A stretch of DNA of 64,000 nucleotides from Acidobacteriota bacterium (GTDB taxonomy: Bacteria; Acidobacteriota; Terriglobia; Terriglobales; Acidobacteriaceae): positions 62,001 through 126,000 of the forward strand of contig JAFDVP010000007.1 in assembly GCA_018268895.1 (NCBI GenBank), in the 5' to 3' direction. This document shows positions 17,103 through 26,292 of this stretch, in pieces. The notes under the pieces were generated by a model that was given only the letters and a program-made list of their open reading frames with translations, did not search any database and was not told the origin of the DNA. Positions within the stretch are counted from its first letter, which is position 1. Every line of letters starts with the position of its first letter. The position numbers and the translations under genes are program-made.

Positions 17103-18697
17103 AGCTTCTTTCGACCCTCTTTCTTGCCTTGTCCACCTTTGCTTCCATGCAGGTCGCAGGCCAGGTGCAGCAGACGGGCGGGGGCCTCGATCCAGCGGCA
17201 CTGCTTCATCCGGCACCGGATTCCTGGCCGACTTACAACGGAGATTATTCCGGCAGGCGCTTCAGCGCGCTGACCAAGATCAACGACAGGAATGTGAAGT
17301 CGCTGAGTCTTGCGTGGCTCTATCAGCTACCTAATATGGGTGAAGGCATGCTCCGGCGGATTGCAGGTACGCCGGTAGTCGTCAACGGCGTCATCTACAT
17401 TACGGTGCCGGACCACGTGTGGGCGATTGACGCGCGAACCAGCCGCGCATTGTGGCACTACGAGTGGACCTCGAAGGGCGGCATCCACATCGGCAATCGC
17501 GGTGTCGGCATCCTGGGCAATTCGTTGTACTTTGAGACGCCGGACTGCAACCTCGTCGCGCTGAACCTGGCCGATGGAAAGAAACTTTGGAGCCAGCCCG
17601 TCTGCGACCTGGACCAGATGTATTACGGCTCGGTGGCTCCCCTGGTGGTGAAGAACCATGTCATCACCGGCGTCAGCGGAGACGATTTGGACCGCCCCGG
17701 ATTTCTCGAGGCCCACGATCCGGAGACGGGCGCATTGCAGTGGCGCTGGTCGGTTGTGCCCAAACCGGGCGAGCCTGGGTCTGAGACGTGGCCCAATGCC
17801 GATGCGATGGCACACGGCGGTGGCATGACCTGGATCTCACCGACCTACGATCCGGAGCTGAATCTTCTTTACGTCGGTACGGGCAATCCGCAGCCCGTGA
17901 TTGCCGCCAACGGACGCAAGGGGGCCAATCTCTACACGGAGTCCATCGTGGCGCTCCATGCCGATACCGGAAAGATGGCCTGGTACTTTCAGCCGTCGCC
18001 GCACGACACCCACGACTGGGATGCGGTGCAGACGCCGGTCCTCTTCGACGGCGAGATCGATGGCAAACCGCGCAAGCTGCTGGCACAGGCAAGCCGCAAC
18101 GGCTGGTTCTTCGTGCTGGATCGCGAGACAGGAAAGAACTATGTCAGTTCCGAGTTTGTGAAGACGAACTGGACCAAGGGTCTGGACGCCAAAGGGCAGC
18201 CGATTCCCAACCCCGCCAAAGAGCCTCAGATCCCCGGCGTACTGGTTTCGCCGGACGCCTCAGGCGGAGTGAACTGGGAGCCGCCGACGTACAGCCCCGC
18301 AACGGGGCTGTTCTACGTGAACGCCACGCGCTCGTATTCGATGTTTTACATCTACGACGATAGTGACAAGCCGGAGGGCTGGGGCGGACATCAGATGGGA
18401 AGTTGGTCTCAGACGATGCTCGAAGCCATTGACTATCGCACCGGCAAGATCAAGTGGAGCCACCCGTGGGAGGCACCAGGCAACAAGGGCGGGCTGCTCA
18501 GCACGGCTGGAAACCTCCTGTTTGCGGGCGATCCGAACAACAATCTTGTCGCGCTCGATGCGACCACCGGCCAACCGCTATGGCACGCCAACTTGAGCAC
18601 AGGAATGTCGAACGGCCCCATTACGTATGAGCTGGATGGCCATCAATACCTGCTCGTTGGTGCGGGAGACAAGCTGTTTGCCTTCGTCATGAACTAA
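17099..18697 (+). CDS. PQQ-type quinoprotein dehydrogenase (eight-bladed propeller), exported
   Basis: A 532-residue periplasmic beta-propeller of the PQQ alcohol/sugar dehydrogenase superfamily. A signal peptide (LLSTLFLALSTFASMQVAGQ) is followed by propeller blades with DSWPTYNGDYSGRRFSAL, AIDARTSRALWHYEW, the WISPTYDPELNLLYVGTGNP blade and HDTHDWDAVQTPVLFDG. No adjacent Cys-Cys pair, the vicinal disulfide of methanol dehydrogenases, is seen. It resembles acidobacterial quinoprotein groups for which PQQ occupancy has been questioned. It shares an ATGA overlap with the tri-haem cytochrome, its likely electron acceptor. Confidence 0.87.
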   Translation: MKLLSTLFLALSTFASMQVAGQVQQTGGGLDPAALLHPAPDSWPTYNGDYSGRRFSALTKINDRNVKSLSLAWLYQLPNMGEGMLRRIAGTPVVVNGVIYITVPDHVWAIDARTSRALWHYEWTSKGGIHIGNRGVGILGNSLYFETPDCNLVALNLADGKKLWSQPVCDLDQMYYGSVAPLVVKNHVITGVSGDDLDRPGFLEAHDPETGALQWRWSVVPKPGEPGSETWPNADAMAHGGGMTWISPTYDPELNLLYVGTGNPQPVIAANGRKGANLYTESIVALHADTGKMAWYFQPSPHDTHDWDAVQTPVLFDGEIDGKPRKLLAQASRNGWFFVLDRETGKNYVSSEFVKTNWTKGLDAKGQPIPNPAKEPQIPGVLVSPDASGGVNWEPPTYSPATGLFYVNATRSYSMFYIYDDSDKPEGWGGHQMGSWSQTMLEAIDYRTGKIKWSHPWEAPGNKGGLLSTAGNLLFAGDPNNNLVALDATTGQPLWHANLSTGMSNGPITYELDGHQYLLVGAGDKLFAFVMN

Positions 18698-18972
18698 GCG
18701 GCGATACAGGAGGTGCTACTGGCGAGTTCGTCAGTAGCCCACTCTGAACCGTGATCGGATCGTGCTCCTTTGGAGCCGCATATACCCCAAAAGTTGTACG
18801 AGTATAGCGACCAATTCCCTATAAGGTGGCAACGTATCCCTTGATAAGGGAACACTTACGGCGTGGCAATGGAATTGCGCACCCGCTTTTCACTGTATCT
18901 CTTCCTGGTTCTCGGTGGTGCTGCGGCCTTTAGGCTTCAACCATATTTGGTCTGTTGATAGGAGTGTCTATT
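18698..18972. other. Leader region of the collagen-like gene
   Basis: 275 bases without a gene. Contains a small perfect hairpin tccctt-gat-aaggga (18837-18851) and a repeated ggtggcaa / gtggcaa word on either side of it (about 18825 and 18863). No known riboswitch was recognised. Probably the promoter and 5' leader of the surface locus. Confidence 0.4.
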
Positions 18973-21030
18973 TTGAAGCGATTTGGATTCGTGCGGCTCG
19001 TACTCTGCCTCGGCCTGCTTTCTTCCGGCGTTTACGAGGCCTCTGCCCTTGATGTGACTTTGAGCGGCGATGCGAGCGTTAACTCCGCCCACGCTTCCGT
19101 TAACTATGGCGCGCTTTCGAATCTGTATGTCGGCAATGGCAATATCGCCTTCCTTCAGTTCGATCTGAAGACGCTGCCTGCGGGAACGACCTCGGCGCAG
19201 ATATCGCGCGCGCTGCTGACCGTCTTTGTGAACCGAGTGAACGCCGCGGGCGCGGTGAGTGTTTCGCCTGTATCGGTGCCCTGGGGTGAATACAGCGTGA
19301 CTGCGACGACGGCACCGGCGACGGGAAGCTCGATCGGCAGCTTTCCGGTCTCCATTCCCGGACAGTTTATCTCCGTCGATGTAACGGCGCAGGTGCAGGC
19401 GTGGCTGAATGCATCGGCCAACGATACCGGGTTTGCGCTGGCATCGAGTGCGGCCAATGTGCTCTTCGACAGCAAGGAGAATGACGAGACTGGCCATGTT
19501 GCGCGGCTCGACGTAACGCTGGTCTCGCAGGGACCAATCGGTCCTGCCGGGCCGATTGGAATCACGGGAGCCGCGGGTGCGCAGGGCGTTCCGGGATTAC
19601 AGGGAATTCAGGGGCCTGCCGGTCCAGCAGGAGTCGCCGGGGCAACGGGCGCTACGGGAGCGACAGGACCGCAGGGGCCCCCGGTCAGCTTTCAAGGTAC
19701 ATGGAGCAACGCTACGACCTATGCGCTTGGCGATGCGGTTTCGTACAACGGCTCCAGCTATATATCGCTGGTGAGCGCCAATATCAACCATCAGCCGAAC
19801 AGTTCTCCGGCCCAGTGGTCGTTGCTCGCCCAGCAGGGTGCAACTGGCCCTGCCGGTCCAACTGGAGCCACCGGCTTGCAAGGGATACAGGGAGTTCAAG
19901 GCCCCATTGGTCCAGCAGGCCCGACTGGAGCCACCGGCGCTACGGGAGCTGTTGGTCCGCAAGGCACTCCAGTCAGCTTCCAGGGCGCGTGGAGCAATGC
20001 GACAACCTATGAGCTTGGCGATGCGGTTTCGTACAACGGCTCCAGTTATATCTCTCTGGTGATCGCCAATATCAACCATCAGCCGAACAGTTCTCCGGCC
20101 CAGTGGTCGCTGCTCGCCCAGCAGGGTGCGACTGGCGCTACCGGCCTTATTGGTCCAATTGGATTGACCGGGCCTACGGGAGCAACCGGTCTTACTGGCG
20201 CGACTGGAGCCACCGGTCCTGCCGGCCCGATTGGAGCCACCGGCCCGCAAGGGATACAGGGAGTTCAAGGACTCACTGGTCCAGCAGGTTCGACGGGAGC
20301 CACCGGCGCGACGGGAGCTGCCGGCCCACAAGGACCGCAAGGCCCCCCAGTCAGTTTCCAAGGTGCCTGGAACATCGCAACGACCTATGCACTGGGCGAT
20401 GCAGTCTCGTACACCGGTTCCAGCTATATCTCTCTGGTAGCCGGCAACGTCGGCTTCCAGCCGGACATCAGCAATGTGAAATGGGCGCTTCTCGCCAAGG
20501 CTGGAACAAACGGAACCAACGGCACGAATGGCGCTACGGGTGCGACTGGACCAAGTGGGCCGACTGGCGCAACGGGTGCGACTGGGCCGGCGGGACCGGC
20601 GGGGGCCAATGGCAGCGGGGTTAATGCTGTTAGTTTTGTGACCTCCTTTACGAATGGAGAGCCATCTCCGGGATCGACATACTACATATCTCCCCTCAGC
20701 AGCTCGGTAAGTTTCACTAGCAACGGCTCAATCGGGACTTCGACAACGACGAATTTTGTGGCTATGCCGATTGCCTGCACGATGAGTGCTCTCAACGTCG
20801 GGGTCAATAACTATTATGCCGCCGGTTCCGACACGACGACGATCACGGTTTACAAGAACAAGGCGGCGACGTCGATGAGTTGTTCCGTAACGACGAACGG
20901 GAATGCTTCCAGTTGCCGGGACATCACGCATACTTTCTCGGTAGTCGGAGGAGACAGCATCAGTATCGCTTTCACCGAGACTGCGGGACCTCCATACAAC
21001 ATGATCACTGTCGGCCTGGTTTGTCAGTAA
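18973..21030 (+). CDS. DNRLRE and collagen-like repeat surface protein
   Basis: A 685-residue exported protein. Order: signal peptide (about 1-25), DNRLRE-type domain (about 26-185: [31 protein letters not shown]), then three Gly-X-Y collagen-like runs separated by three copies of a roughly 50-residue module ([21 protein letters not shown]...PAQWSLLAQ) resembling carbohydrate-binding module 5/12 (chitin-binding-like). A further collagen run and a unique C-terminal domain of about 130 residues follow. It is probably a trimeric extracellular fibre or adhesin. TTG at 18973 has taggag eight bases upstream and gives a clean signal peptide. First gene of a same-strand surface locus. Confidence 0.85.
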   Translation: MKRFGFVRLVLCLGLLSSGVYEASALDVTLSGDASVNSAHASVNYGALSNLYVGNGNIAFLQFDLKTLPAGTTSAQISRALLTVFVNRVNAAGAVSVSPVSVPWGEYSVTATTAPATGSSIGSFPVSIPGQFISVDVTAQVQAWLNASANDTGFALASSAANVLFDSKENDETGHVARLDVTLVSQGPIGPAGPIGITGAAGAQGVPGLQGIQGPAGPAGVAGATGATGATGPQGPPVSFQGTWSNATTYALGDAVSYNGSSYISLVSANINHQPNSSPAQWSLLAQQGATGPAGPTGATGLQGIQGVQGPIGPAGPTGATGATGAVGPQGTPVSFQGAWSNATTYELGDAVSYNGSSYISLVIANINHQPNSSPAQWSLLAQQGATGATGLIGPIGLTGPTGATGLTGATGATGPAGPIGATGPQGIQGVQGLTGPAGSTGATGATGAAGPQGPQGPPVSFQGAWNIATTYALGDAVSYTGSSYISLVAGNVGFQPDISNVKWALLAKAGTNGTNGTNGATGATGPSGPTGATGATGPAGPAGANGSGVNAVSFVTSFTNGEPSPGSTYYISPLSSSVSFTSNGSIGTSTTTNFVAMPIACTMSALNVGVNNYYAAGSDTTTITVYKNKAATSMSCSVTTNGNASSCRDITHTFSVVGGDSISIAFTETAGPPYNMITVGLVCQ
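19678..20497 (+). repeat. Three in-gene copies of the CBM5/12-like module between collagen repeats
   Basis: Within the collagen-like gene, near-identical blocks at about 19684-19838, 19972-20126 and 20350-20500 encode the FQGxW...TTYxLGDAVSY module. The first two differ by only a few substitutions, implying recent duplication; the third is more diverged. Confidence 0.8.
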
Positions 21031-21266
21031 TCACTTGTCTCTGTCGCCAGGAGACAAGGCGAACGACGGAGTATCAGCCGGAGCGGGAAGAGACAGCCAG
21101 CTTGCTCGCCCGGTACTGAGGATGCAATTCAGGACGATCGCAAGCATTTTGCTCTGGTTTTCCGAAAGGATTTCTCTCAGGTTGATGCAATTGAGCCGCT
21201 CCACCCGAGGGTGGTCAGCATGAGGAAGTAGAGCGAAGCATCAACGAACGAAAGGAATTACAGATC

Positions 21267-21809
21267 ATGGCAGAACCATTTTTAGGCGAGATCAGGATGG
21301 TTGGGTGGAACTTCGCGGCAAATGGGTGGGCGCTTTGCAACGGACAACTATTGCCGATCAACCAGAACCAGGCGCTATTTTCCTTGCTAGGCACGATGTA
21401 CGGAGGAGACGGAATAAGAACCTTCGCGCTGCCCAATCTTCAAGGCCGCGTTCCTATTCATCAAGGCAATGGAGCAGGTCTCACCCCATACACCATCGGC
21501 GAGGCCGCAGGCACCGAAACTGTAACTCTCCTGTCGACTCAAATGCCGTCGCATAACCATTTGGTGGGGGTCAGCAACCAGGCGGGATCGGTTGCCGATC
21601 CAACCAATGCGATTCTGGCGCAAGGCAACTCCGGATCGGGCAGGAGCCCGGTTCCAGTGTCCGATTATGTTTCGACTGCCGCTACAGGAACTTTGGCTCC
21701 CACGGCAGTTTCAGCCGCGGGCGGCAATCAGCCGCACAGCAATATCCAGCCGTATCTGTGCGTCAACTTCATCATCGCGCTCCAGGGAATCTTTCCGTCG
21801 CGTGCATAA
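21267..21809 (+). CDS. Phage tail-collar domain (microcystin-dependent/Mdp-like) protein
   Basis: A 180-residue protein of the tail-collar/Mdp family, which caps phage tail fibres and also occurs as stand-alone bacterial surface proteins. Diagnostic stretches: FLGEIRMVGWNFAANGWALCNGQLLPI, ALFSLLGTMYGGDGIRTFALPNLQGRVPI and HNIQPYLCVNFIIALQGIFPSR-like C-terminus (here HSNIQPYL). No phage structural genes are nearby, so it is not prophage. An aagga ribosome site precedes the ATG. It lies 236 bases after the collagen-like fibre gene. Confidence 0.92.
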   Translation: MAEPFLGEIRMVGWNFAANGWALCNGQLLPINQNQALFSLLGTMYGGDGIRTFALPNLQGRVPIHQGNGAGLTPYTIGEAAGTETVTLLSTQMPSHNHLVGVSNQAGSVADPTNAILAQGNSGSGRSPVPVSDYVSTAATGTLAPTAVSAAGGNQPHSNIQPYLCVNFIIALQGIFPSRA

Positions 21810-21876
21810 CCGGCAGTGTGCCGGTAGAACACCTTCCGGCACACTGCTGCATTCGAATTCAAGGCAAACGAACCTG

Positions 21877-22380
21877 ATGGCGGCAGCAGTTCAATTACGG
21901 GAAGCGAGCATTCATCGGCGACCGGCGTCGGTCGCAGATGAGGGATTCTTGTTGGAGCTTTATGCGCAGACGCGCGCCGAGGAGTTGACGCGCTCCGGAA
22001 TGGACGCGTTGCAGCGCGAGGTATTTGTGCAAATGCAGTTCCGGCTTCGCCAGGCAAGCTACAGAGCGGCTTATCCCATGGCGGTGGATGAGATTCTCTG
22101 CACAGAGAGCGGAATCCGGATAGGCAGAGTTCTGGCGGACCGTGCGGAAGGTGGAATGCGACTGGTCGATCTCGCGATCGCGACGGAAAAGCAGGGGCAG
22201 GGCTTCGGAACGCAGGTGATCCGGGAACTGCAGCACGAATGCGCGGCGCGGGGCTGGGAGATGAGCTTGCAGGTTTTGAAGGGCAGCCCGGCGGAAAAGC
22301 TCTACCGGCGGCTCGGGTTTGAGGTGGCGGGCGAAGATCATCTGCGCAGGCAGATGCGCTGGGATGGGGCGAGAGCTTGA
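21877..22380 (+). CDS. GNAT-family N-acetyltransferase
   Basis: A 167-residue GNAT acetyltransferase. The acetyl-CoA loop is visible as ATEKQGQGFGTQVIREL (QxxGxG) after a beta-strand (MRLVDLAIA); the C-terminal LQVLKGSPAEKLYRRLGFEVAGE matches the GNAT motif B region. Substrate unknown; by context it could acetylate a surface component or the neighbouring tail-collar protein. The open frame extends upstream over the tail-collar gene, but only the part from ATG 21877 has GNAT features. Its stop overlaps the TTG start of the NHL gene (TTGA). Confidence 0.85.
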   Translation: MAAAVQLREASIHRRPASVADEGFLLELYAQTRAEELTRSGMDALQREVFVQMQFRLRQASYRAAYPMAVDEILCTESGIRIGRVLADRAEGGMRLVDLAIATEKQGQGFGTQVIRELQHECAARGWEMSLQVLKGSPAEKLYRRLGFEVAGEDHLRRQMRWDGARA

Positions 22381-24401
22381 AAAGTACAAGGAATGATTTG
22401 CAGTTCGAGAAGGCGGATAAGCCGGAGATGGTAAGAGCGAGCGGGACGAACTGGCAGCAGTTGAAGCTGAAGCATCTGACGTCTGGCTGGTTGACGGTGG
22501 CGCTGGTCATGGGATTCGCGACAGGAAGCTTCAGCGCGCAGGCGCAGAATGGGCCCGCGAATAATTTACAGGCGACAGCAGCTCCTTTGGCCGCCCCCGC
22601 TCAAATCGCATATGACGCGGCAGGCAATCTCTATATAGCGGACCTGAACGACAACGTCATTCGCAAAGTCGACCTCGCCGGTATTGTGACGACCGTAGCG
22701 GGAACGGGGGAGCAGGGTTTTGCCGGAGATGGCGGACCGGCCACCGGCGCGCTGCTGGATTCCCCCGCTGGCGTGGCGGTTGACGCTGCGGGAAATATCT
22801 ATATTGCCGACACGCATAATCAGCGCGTCCGCAAGGTGAGCAACGGAACAATCAGCACAGTTGCGGGGATCAACGGTGCGGGCTTCTCCGGAGATGGCGG
22901 CGCTGCGACCTCCGCGCAATTGAGCAATCCCTCTGCGCTGGCGGTGGATTCGAGCGGCAACCTCTATATCGCCGATACCGGCAACCATCGCATCCGCAAG
23001 ATCAGCGGCACGACGATCGGCACGGTCGCCGGGAATGGAGAACAAGGCTTCTCCGGCGACGGCGGAGCGGCAACCGCTGCGGGGATCGACTCTCCGAACG
23101 GAGTAGCGGTTGATGCGGCGGGCAGGATTTACATCGGGGACACACACAATCAGCGGGTGCGTGTCGTCAATACGGCTGGCGTGATTTCGACGCTGGCCGG
23201 AGGCAACAGCAAGACCTATGGAGGCGACGGTGGAGCGGCAACGAGCGCTTTGCTGGCCCGCCCGCGCGGACTAAGCGTCGATGCGCAGGGCAACATCTAT
23301 GTTGCGGACAGCGATAACAACCGTATTCGTCTGATCGCGACGACAGGAAACATTACGACCGTGGCCGGGAACGGCTCGCAGGGATTTGCCGGCGATGGCG
23401 GACCGGCGGTCAACGCAATTCTCGATACACCACGGGCTCCGGCGGCACAAGCTCCGGGCGTCTTCGCGCTCTCCGATACGAACAATCAACTGGTTCGCGT
23501 AGTCGGCCCAGATGGCTCGATTCATACGGTTGCAGGTCAGAACTCCGGCACTGGAGGCGGCCAGGGGCTCTCCGAGAGCCTGACGCTCAGTGGCGCGTCC
23601 ACAGTTGCCTGGGGCAGCGGCTCGCTGACGGCGACCTTCAGTAACGCGAGCTTGATCGCGACAGGGCAGATCGACTTGCTCGACATTACCAGCGGCTCCG
23701 CTACAGCCGGTTCAGGAGTTCTGAAAAACAATCTGGCAACGATCAGCACTGCTGCGCTGTCGCCCGGAGTGCATCGCCTGGTGGCGAACTACACCGGCGA
23801 TGCTTTGAATCCGGCGATTACAAGCAGCGTCTTTGTGCTCACAGTAACGCCGCCGCCGATTACAGACTTTACCCTCACCGCTACCGGAGCGGCGACCCAG
23901 ACCGTCAACGCCGGACAGACAGCTACCTTCAACTTTGCATTGCAGCCGCAGAACGGCGTTCTGAATGTTCCGATCACGTTGACTGCCGCGGGCCTGCCTG
24001 CTGGTGCGACCGCGGTCTTTACGCCTGCAACTATCCCTTCAGGCAGCGCGGCGACGTCCTTTAGCATGGCCATTAAAACTACAGCGCTTAAGACCGCAAA
24101 GAGTTCGCCTACATCGCCGATGCAGGCACCGTTGCTTCCCATGAGCGCGGTGGTCTTCCTGTTGCCGCTGTTGCGGAACAGGCGTATCCGCGCGCGGTTT
24201 GCCCGGATGCCGCGCACCCTGTTCAGCGCGTTCCTCATATTGATCGGGAGCGCGGCCGTTTTCGGGTTGGTTGGCTGCGGCAGCGGCGGCGGCTTCCCGC
24301 CGGATCCGCAGAGCTACACCATTACGGTTACGGCAACCGCCACCAGTGCGGCCAATACAACCTTGCAGCACACAACCACGGTTACGTTGATCGTTCAATA
24401 A
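22377..24401 (+). CDS. NHL-repeat beta-propeller protein with C-terminal Ig-like region
   Basis: A 674-residue exported protein. After a signal segment (WLTVALVMGFATGSFSAQAQ) come about six NHL repeats (PxGVAVDAAGNIYIADTHNQRVRKV...TVAGNGEQGFSGDGG), forming a propeller at about residues 60-390. Two Ig-like parts follow, then a Pro-rich stretch with a hydrophobic helix (FSAFLILIGSAAVFGLVGCGSG) and a short beta tail. TTG at 22377 overlaps the GNAT stop; ATG at 22428 is an alternative. Likely an extracellular ligand-binding or scaffold protein co-expressed with GNAT. Confidence 0.83.
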   Translation: MKSTRNDLQFEKADKPEMVRASGTNWQQLKLKHLTSGWLTVALVMGFATGSFSAQAQNGPANNLQATAAPLAAPAQIAYDAAGNLYIADLNDNVIRKVDLAGIVTTVAGTGEQGFAGDGGPATGALLDSPAGVAVDAAGNIYIADTHNQRVRKVSNGTISTVAGINGAGFSGDGGAATSAQLSNPSALAVDSSGNLYIADTGNHRIRKISGTTIGTVAGNGEQGFSGDGGAATAAGIDSPNGVAVDAAGRIYIGDTHNQRVRVVNTAGVISTLAGGNSKTYGGDGGAATSALLARPRGLSVDAQGNIYVADSDNNRIRLIATTGNITTVAGNGSQGFAGDGGPAVNAILDTPRAPAAQAPGVFALSDTNNQLVRVVGPDGSIHTVAGQNSGTGGGQGLSESLTLSGASTVAWGSGSLTATFSNASLIATGQIDLLDITSGSATAGSGVLKNNLATISTAALSPGVHRLVANYTGDALNPAITSSVFVLTVTPPPITDFTLTATGAATQTVNAGQTATFNFALQPQNGVLNVPITLTAAGLPAGATAVFTPATIPSGSAATSFSMAIKTTALKTAKSSPTSPMQAPLLPMSAVVFLLPLLRNRRIRARFARMPRTLFSAFLILIGSAAVFGLVGCGSGGGFPPDPQSYTITVTATATSAANTTLQHTTTVTLIVQ

Positions 24402-24549
24402 CGGCAGCAGACGGACAGGGTCGCACGCATGAGGTTCGAAATGCTCCTAATGCCAGTGGTATGGATGGAAATGGTCGCTACCGCTTCTGTCCAGGCGGTT
24501 CCGGGTTGTCGAGTTGGGACAGGTGGATAGTTGAGGTAAGAACCGAAAA

Positions 24550-24587
24550 CCTGTAGCGTCCACCAAAGAGGTCGTGGACACTACAGG
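24550..24587 (+). terminator. Hairpin, probable terminator of the surface locus
   Basis: Fourteen-base stem cctgtagcgtccac / gtggacactacagg with one mismatch and a ten-base loop, followed by cccgttttcgc. The rest of 24402-24770 shows nothing I can identify; the minus-strand open frame at 24447-24671 lacks coding features. Confidence 0.55.
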
Positions 24588-24770
24588 CCCGTTTTCGCTC
24601 GTAGCATCGCACTTCTGACTCTGAAGGACAGGCTTGGTGGGCCTACATCTTACCGAACCACCCGTTCTCACATCGTCACCGTAAGACTGCCGACTTGCCC
24701 GTAACCGTTGGCAGGCGTACTCTTACCCAATTCGGCCACGCAATACGACATCTCTACCAAGGAGTCCTGC

Positions 24771-25109
24771 ATGAACCTCAAGATTCCGGCCCTGGTATCC
24801 CCTGTCGTCCTCGTCGGTGTTCTCGCGCTCACCCACCCCGCCCACGCATCGCCCATCAAAGGAAACTCCCCCACGCAGGTTGAGGGCCGCTGCGGTAACA
24901 AGGAGGGCGGCGTCTACTTTCCTCCAGATAAAAACGGAGTCTACGGCTGCCTGAACGGCGACGGCAGCGGCATCGTCTGTGGAGGCAAGGGCAAGTACGC
25001 CAAGACCTGCGACTCCTGGGGTGCAACCCCCAACGTCGCACGACCGAACACCGCCACCAAACCCACCCGTGAAGATTTCGACAAACACGCAGGAGCCAGA
25101 CAGAAATAG
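24771..25109 (+). CDS. Small secreted cysteine-containing protein
   Basis: A 112-residue exported protein, function unknown. Signal peptide NLKIPALVSPVVLVGVLALTHPAHA, then a compact domain with four cysteines (GRCGNKEGG, YGCLNG, IVCGGKG, KTCDSWG) that probably pair as disulfides, and a Pro/Thr-rich tail. The ribosome site aaggag is eight bases upstream of the ATG; the longer upstream frame lacks such a site. Confidence 0.72.
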   Translation: MNLKIPALVSPVVLVGVLALTHPAHASPIKGNSPTQVEGRCGNKEGGVYFPPDKNGVYGCLNGDGSGIVCGGKGKYAKTCDSWGATPNVARPNTATKPTREDFDKHAGARQK

Positions 25110-25320
25110 CTTTCTGCGGGCGGGCTTACACATCAAATCGGATCAAACAATCGGGACCCACTATGCGCGCACGGCATGAGTGGGTCTCGCTCTGTGCTGA
25201 ACGCAGTTGAATGCGCTCTCACCCTTGCAATTTTTTGCAGTAAAACGGCTGCGCGAAACTTTCCGAAGTTCTTGTTCCAAACATCTTTGCTGGCTCGATA
25301 GCTCTATACAGGAGCTCCTT

Positions 25321-26067
25321 ATGAAACCACTCAGACTGTTTGCAGCCTATTTTTTGCCTGCTCTTCTTGTGGGAGCGGCTTTGACGTTTACTCCGTTGGC
25401 ACACGCCGATACCATTGCCTGGGCTCACTGGACTCAGGCGACCTCCGGCAGCAGCACCCCGGGCTCTGCCACGGGAACCATCAACAGCTCTCTTTACGGC
25501 ACCATCACCGTCACCTACTCCGGACAGACCAGCGGGCTGCTTACCAACTATCCCAGTTGGACGCCAGTCAGCACCTTCACCGGAGGCGTCGTCGGCAACG
25601 CTCCTCCGGCGTCCAACAATGTGGTGCAGCTTGAGGGCGGGCAGACCTACAACGAGACCATCACCTTCTCGACGCCCGTCGCCGACCCCATCTTCGCCAT
25701 CTGGAGCCTTGGCGCCGGAGGCACGCCGGCTTACTTCAACTTCTCCGCCAGCGATCCCTTCAACGACCTCGGCGGCGGCCCTTCGGCTGAATACGGCGGC
25801 ACCGGGCTGGTCATCTCCGGCAACAGCATCTTTGGCAAAGAAGGAAACGGCATCGTCCAGTTCATCGGCACCTACAGCAGCCTCACCTTCACCACGCCGG
25901 ACTATGAGGGCTACTATGCCTTCACCATCGGCGAGGACTCCACCCTCACCGACAACCCTCCAGGCACACCAAGCACAGTTCCAGAGCCCGCAACGCTCTC
26001 GCTCTTCGGCATGGGATTGACAGCTTTGCCGCTCCTCCGCCGCAAACTCCTCGGCGATCGTGCCTGA
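25321..26067 (+). CDS. PEP-CTERM sorting-signal protein
   Basis: A 248-residue exported protein with an N-terminal signal (LFAAYFLPALLVGAALTFTPLAHA), a Gly/Thr-rich beta domain, and a C-terminal VPEPATLSLFGMGLTALPLLRRKLL, the classic PEP-CTERM tripartite signal (PEP motif, hydrophobic helix, basic tail) recognised by exosortase EpsH/XrtA systems. Such proteins are usually linked to exopolysaccharide. No exosortase gene is in this window. ATG at 25321 follows caggag. Confidence 0.92.
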   Translation: MKPLRLFAAYFLPALLVGAALTFTPLAHADTIAWAHWTQATSGSSTPGSATGTINSSLYGTITVTYSGQTSGLLTNYPSWTPVSTFTGGVVGNAPPASNNVVQLEGGQTYNETITFSTPVADPIFAIWSLGAGGTPAYFNFSASDPFNDLGGGPSAEYGGTGLVISGNSIFGKEGNGIVQFIGTYSSLTFTTPDYEGYYAFTIGEDSTLTDNPPGTPSTVPEPATLSLFGMGLTALPLLRRKLLGDRA

Positions 26068-26292
26068 TCAACAGGACGGCTCACACCCGGCCCACGCCTC
26101 AATCTCACAGGTGGGTTTCTTTTCTCTATCCGGATCGGATCAACCGGCCAATCTTTTCAATATCTTGCGATCAGACTCAGGCATCAACTCACCTGTTTTG
26201 AGTTGTTTCGCGGAGCAGGGGAGAGGTGTGAGTGACAAACTGCCGGTAAAGGCGTCTCATAGTGTTGAGAACGCTGGAGCAGAACAGACACT

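Noticed and set aside
18698..18972. A known riboswitch (cyclic di-GMP type) in the collagen gene leader
   Set aside because: No match to conserved core words; only a small hairpin and a short repeated word are present.
19678..20600. Regular repeats that could suggest a CRISPR array
   Set aside because: Period and content match Gly-X-Y codons and a protein module inside an open frame; no constant repeat with unique spacers.
21267..21809. Prophage indicated by the tail-collar gene
   Set aside because: No other phage gene nearby; Mdp-like collar proteins commonly occur alone in bacterial genomes.
21592..21876. Upstream extension of the GNAT gene over the tail-collar gene
   Set aside because: That part is antiphase to the certain tail-collar gene and has no GNAT features; ATG 21877 gives a complete domain.
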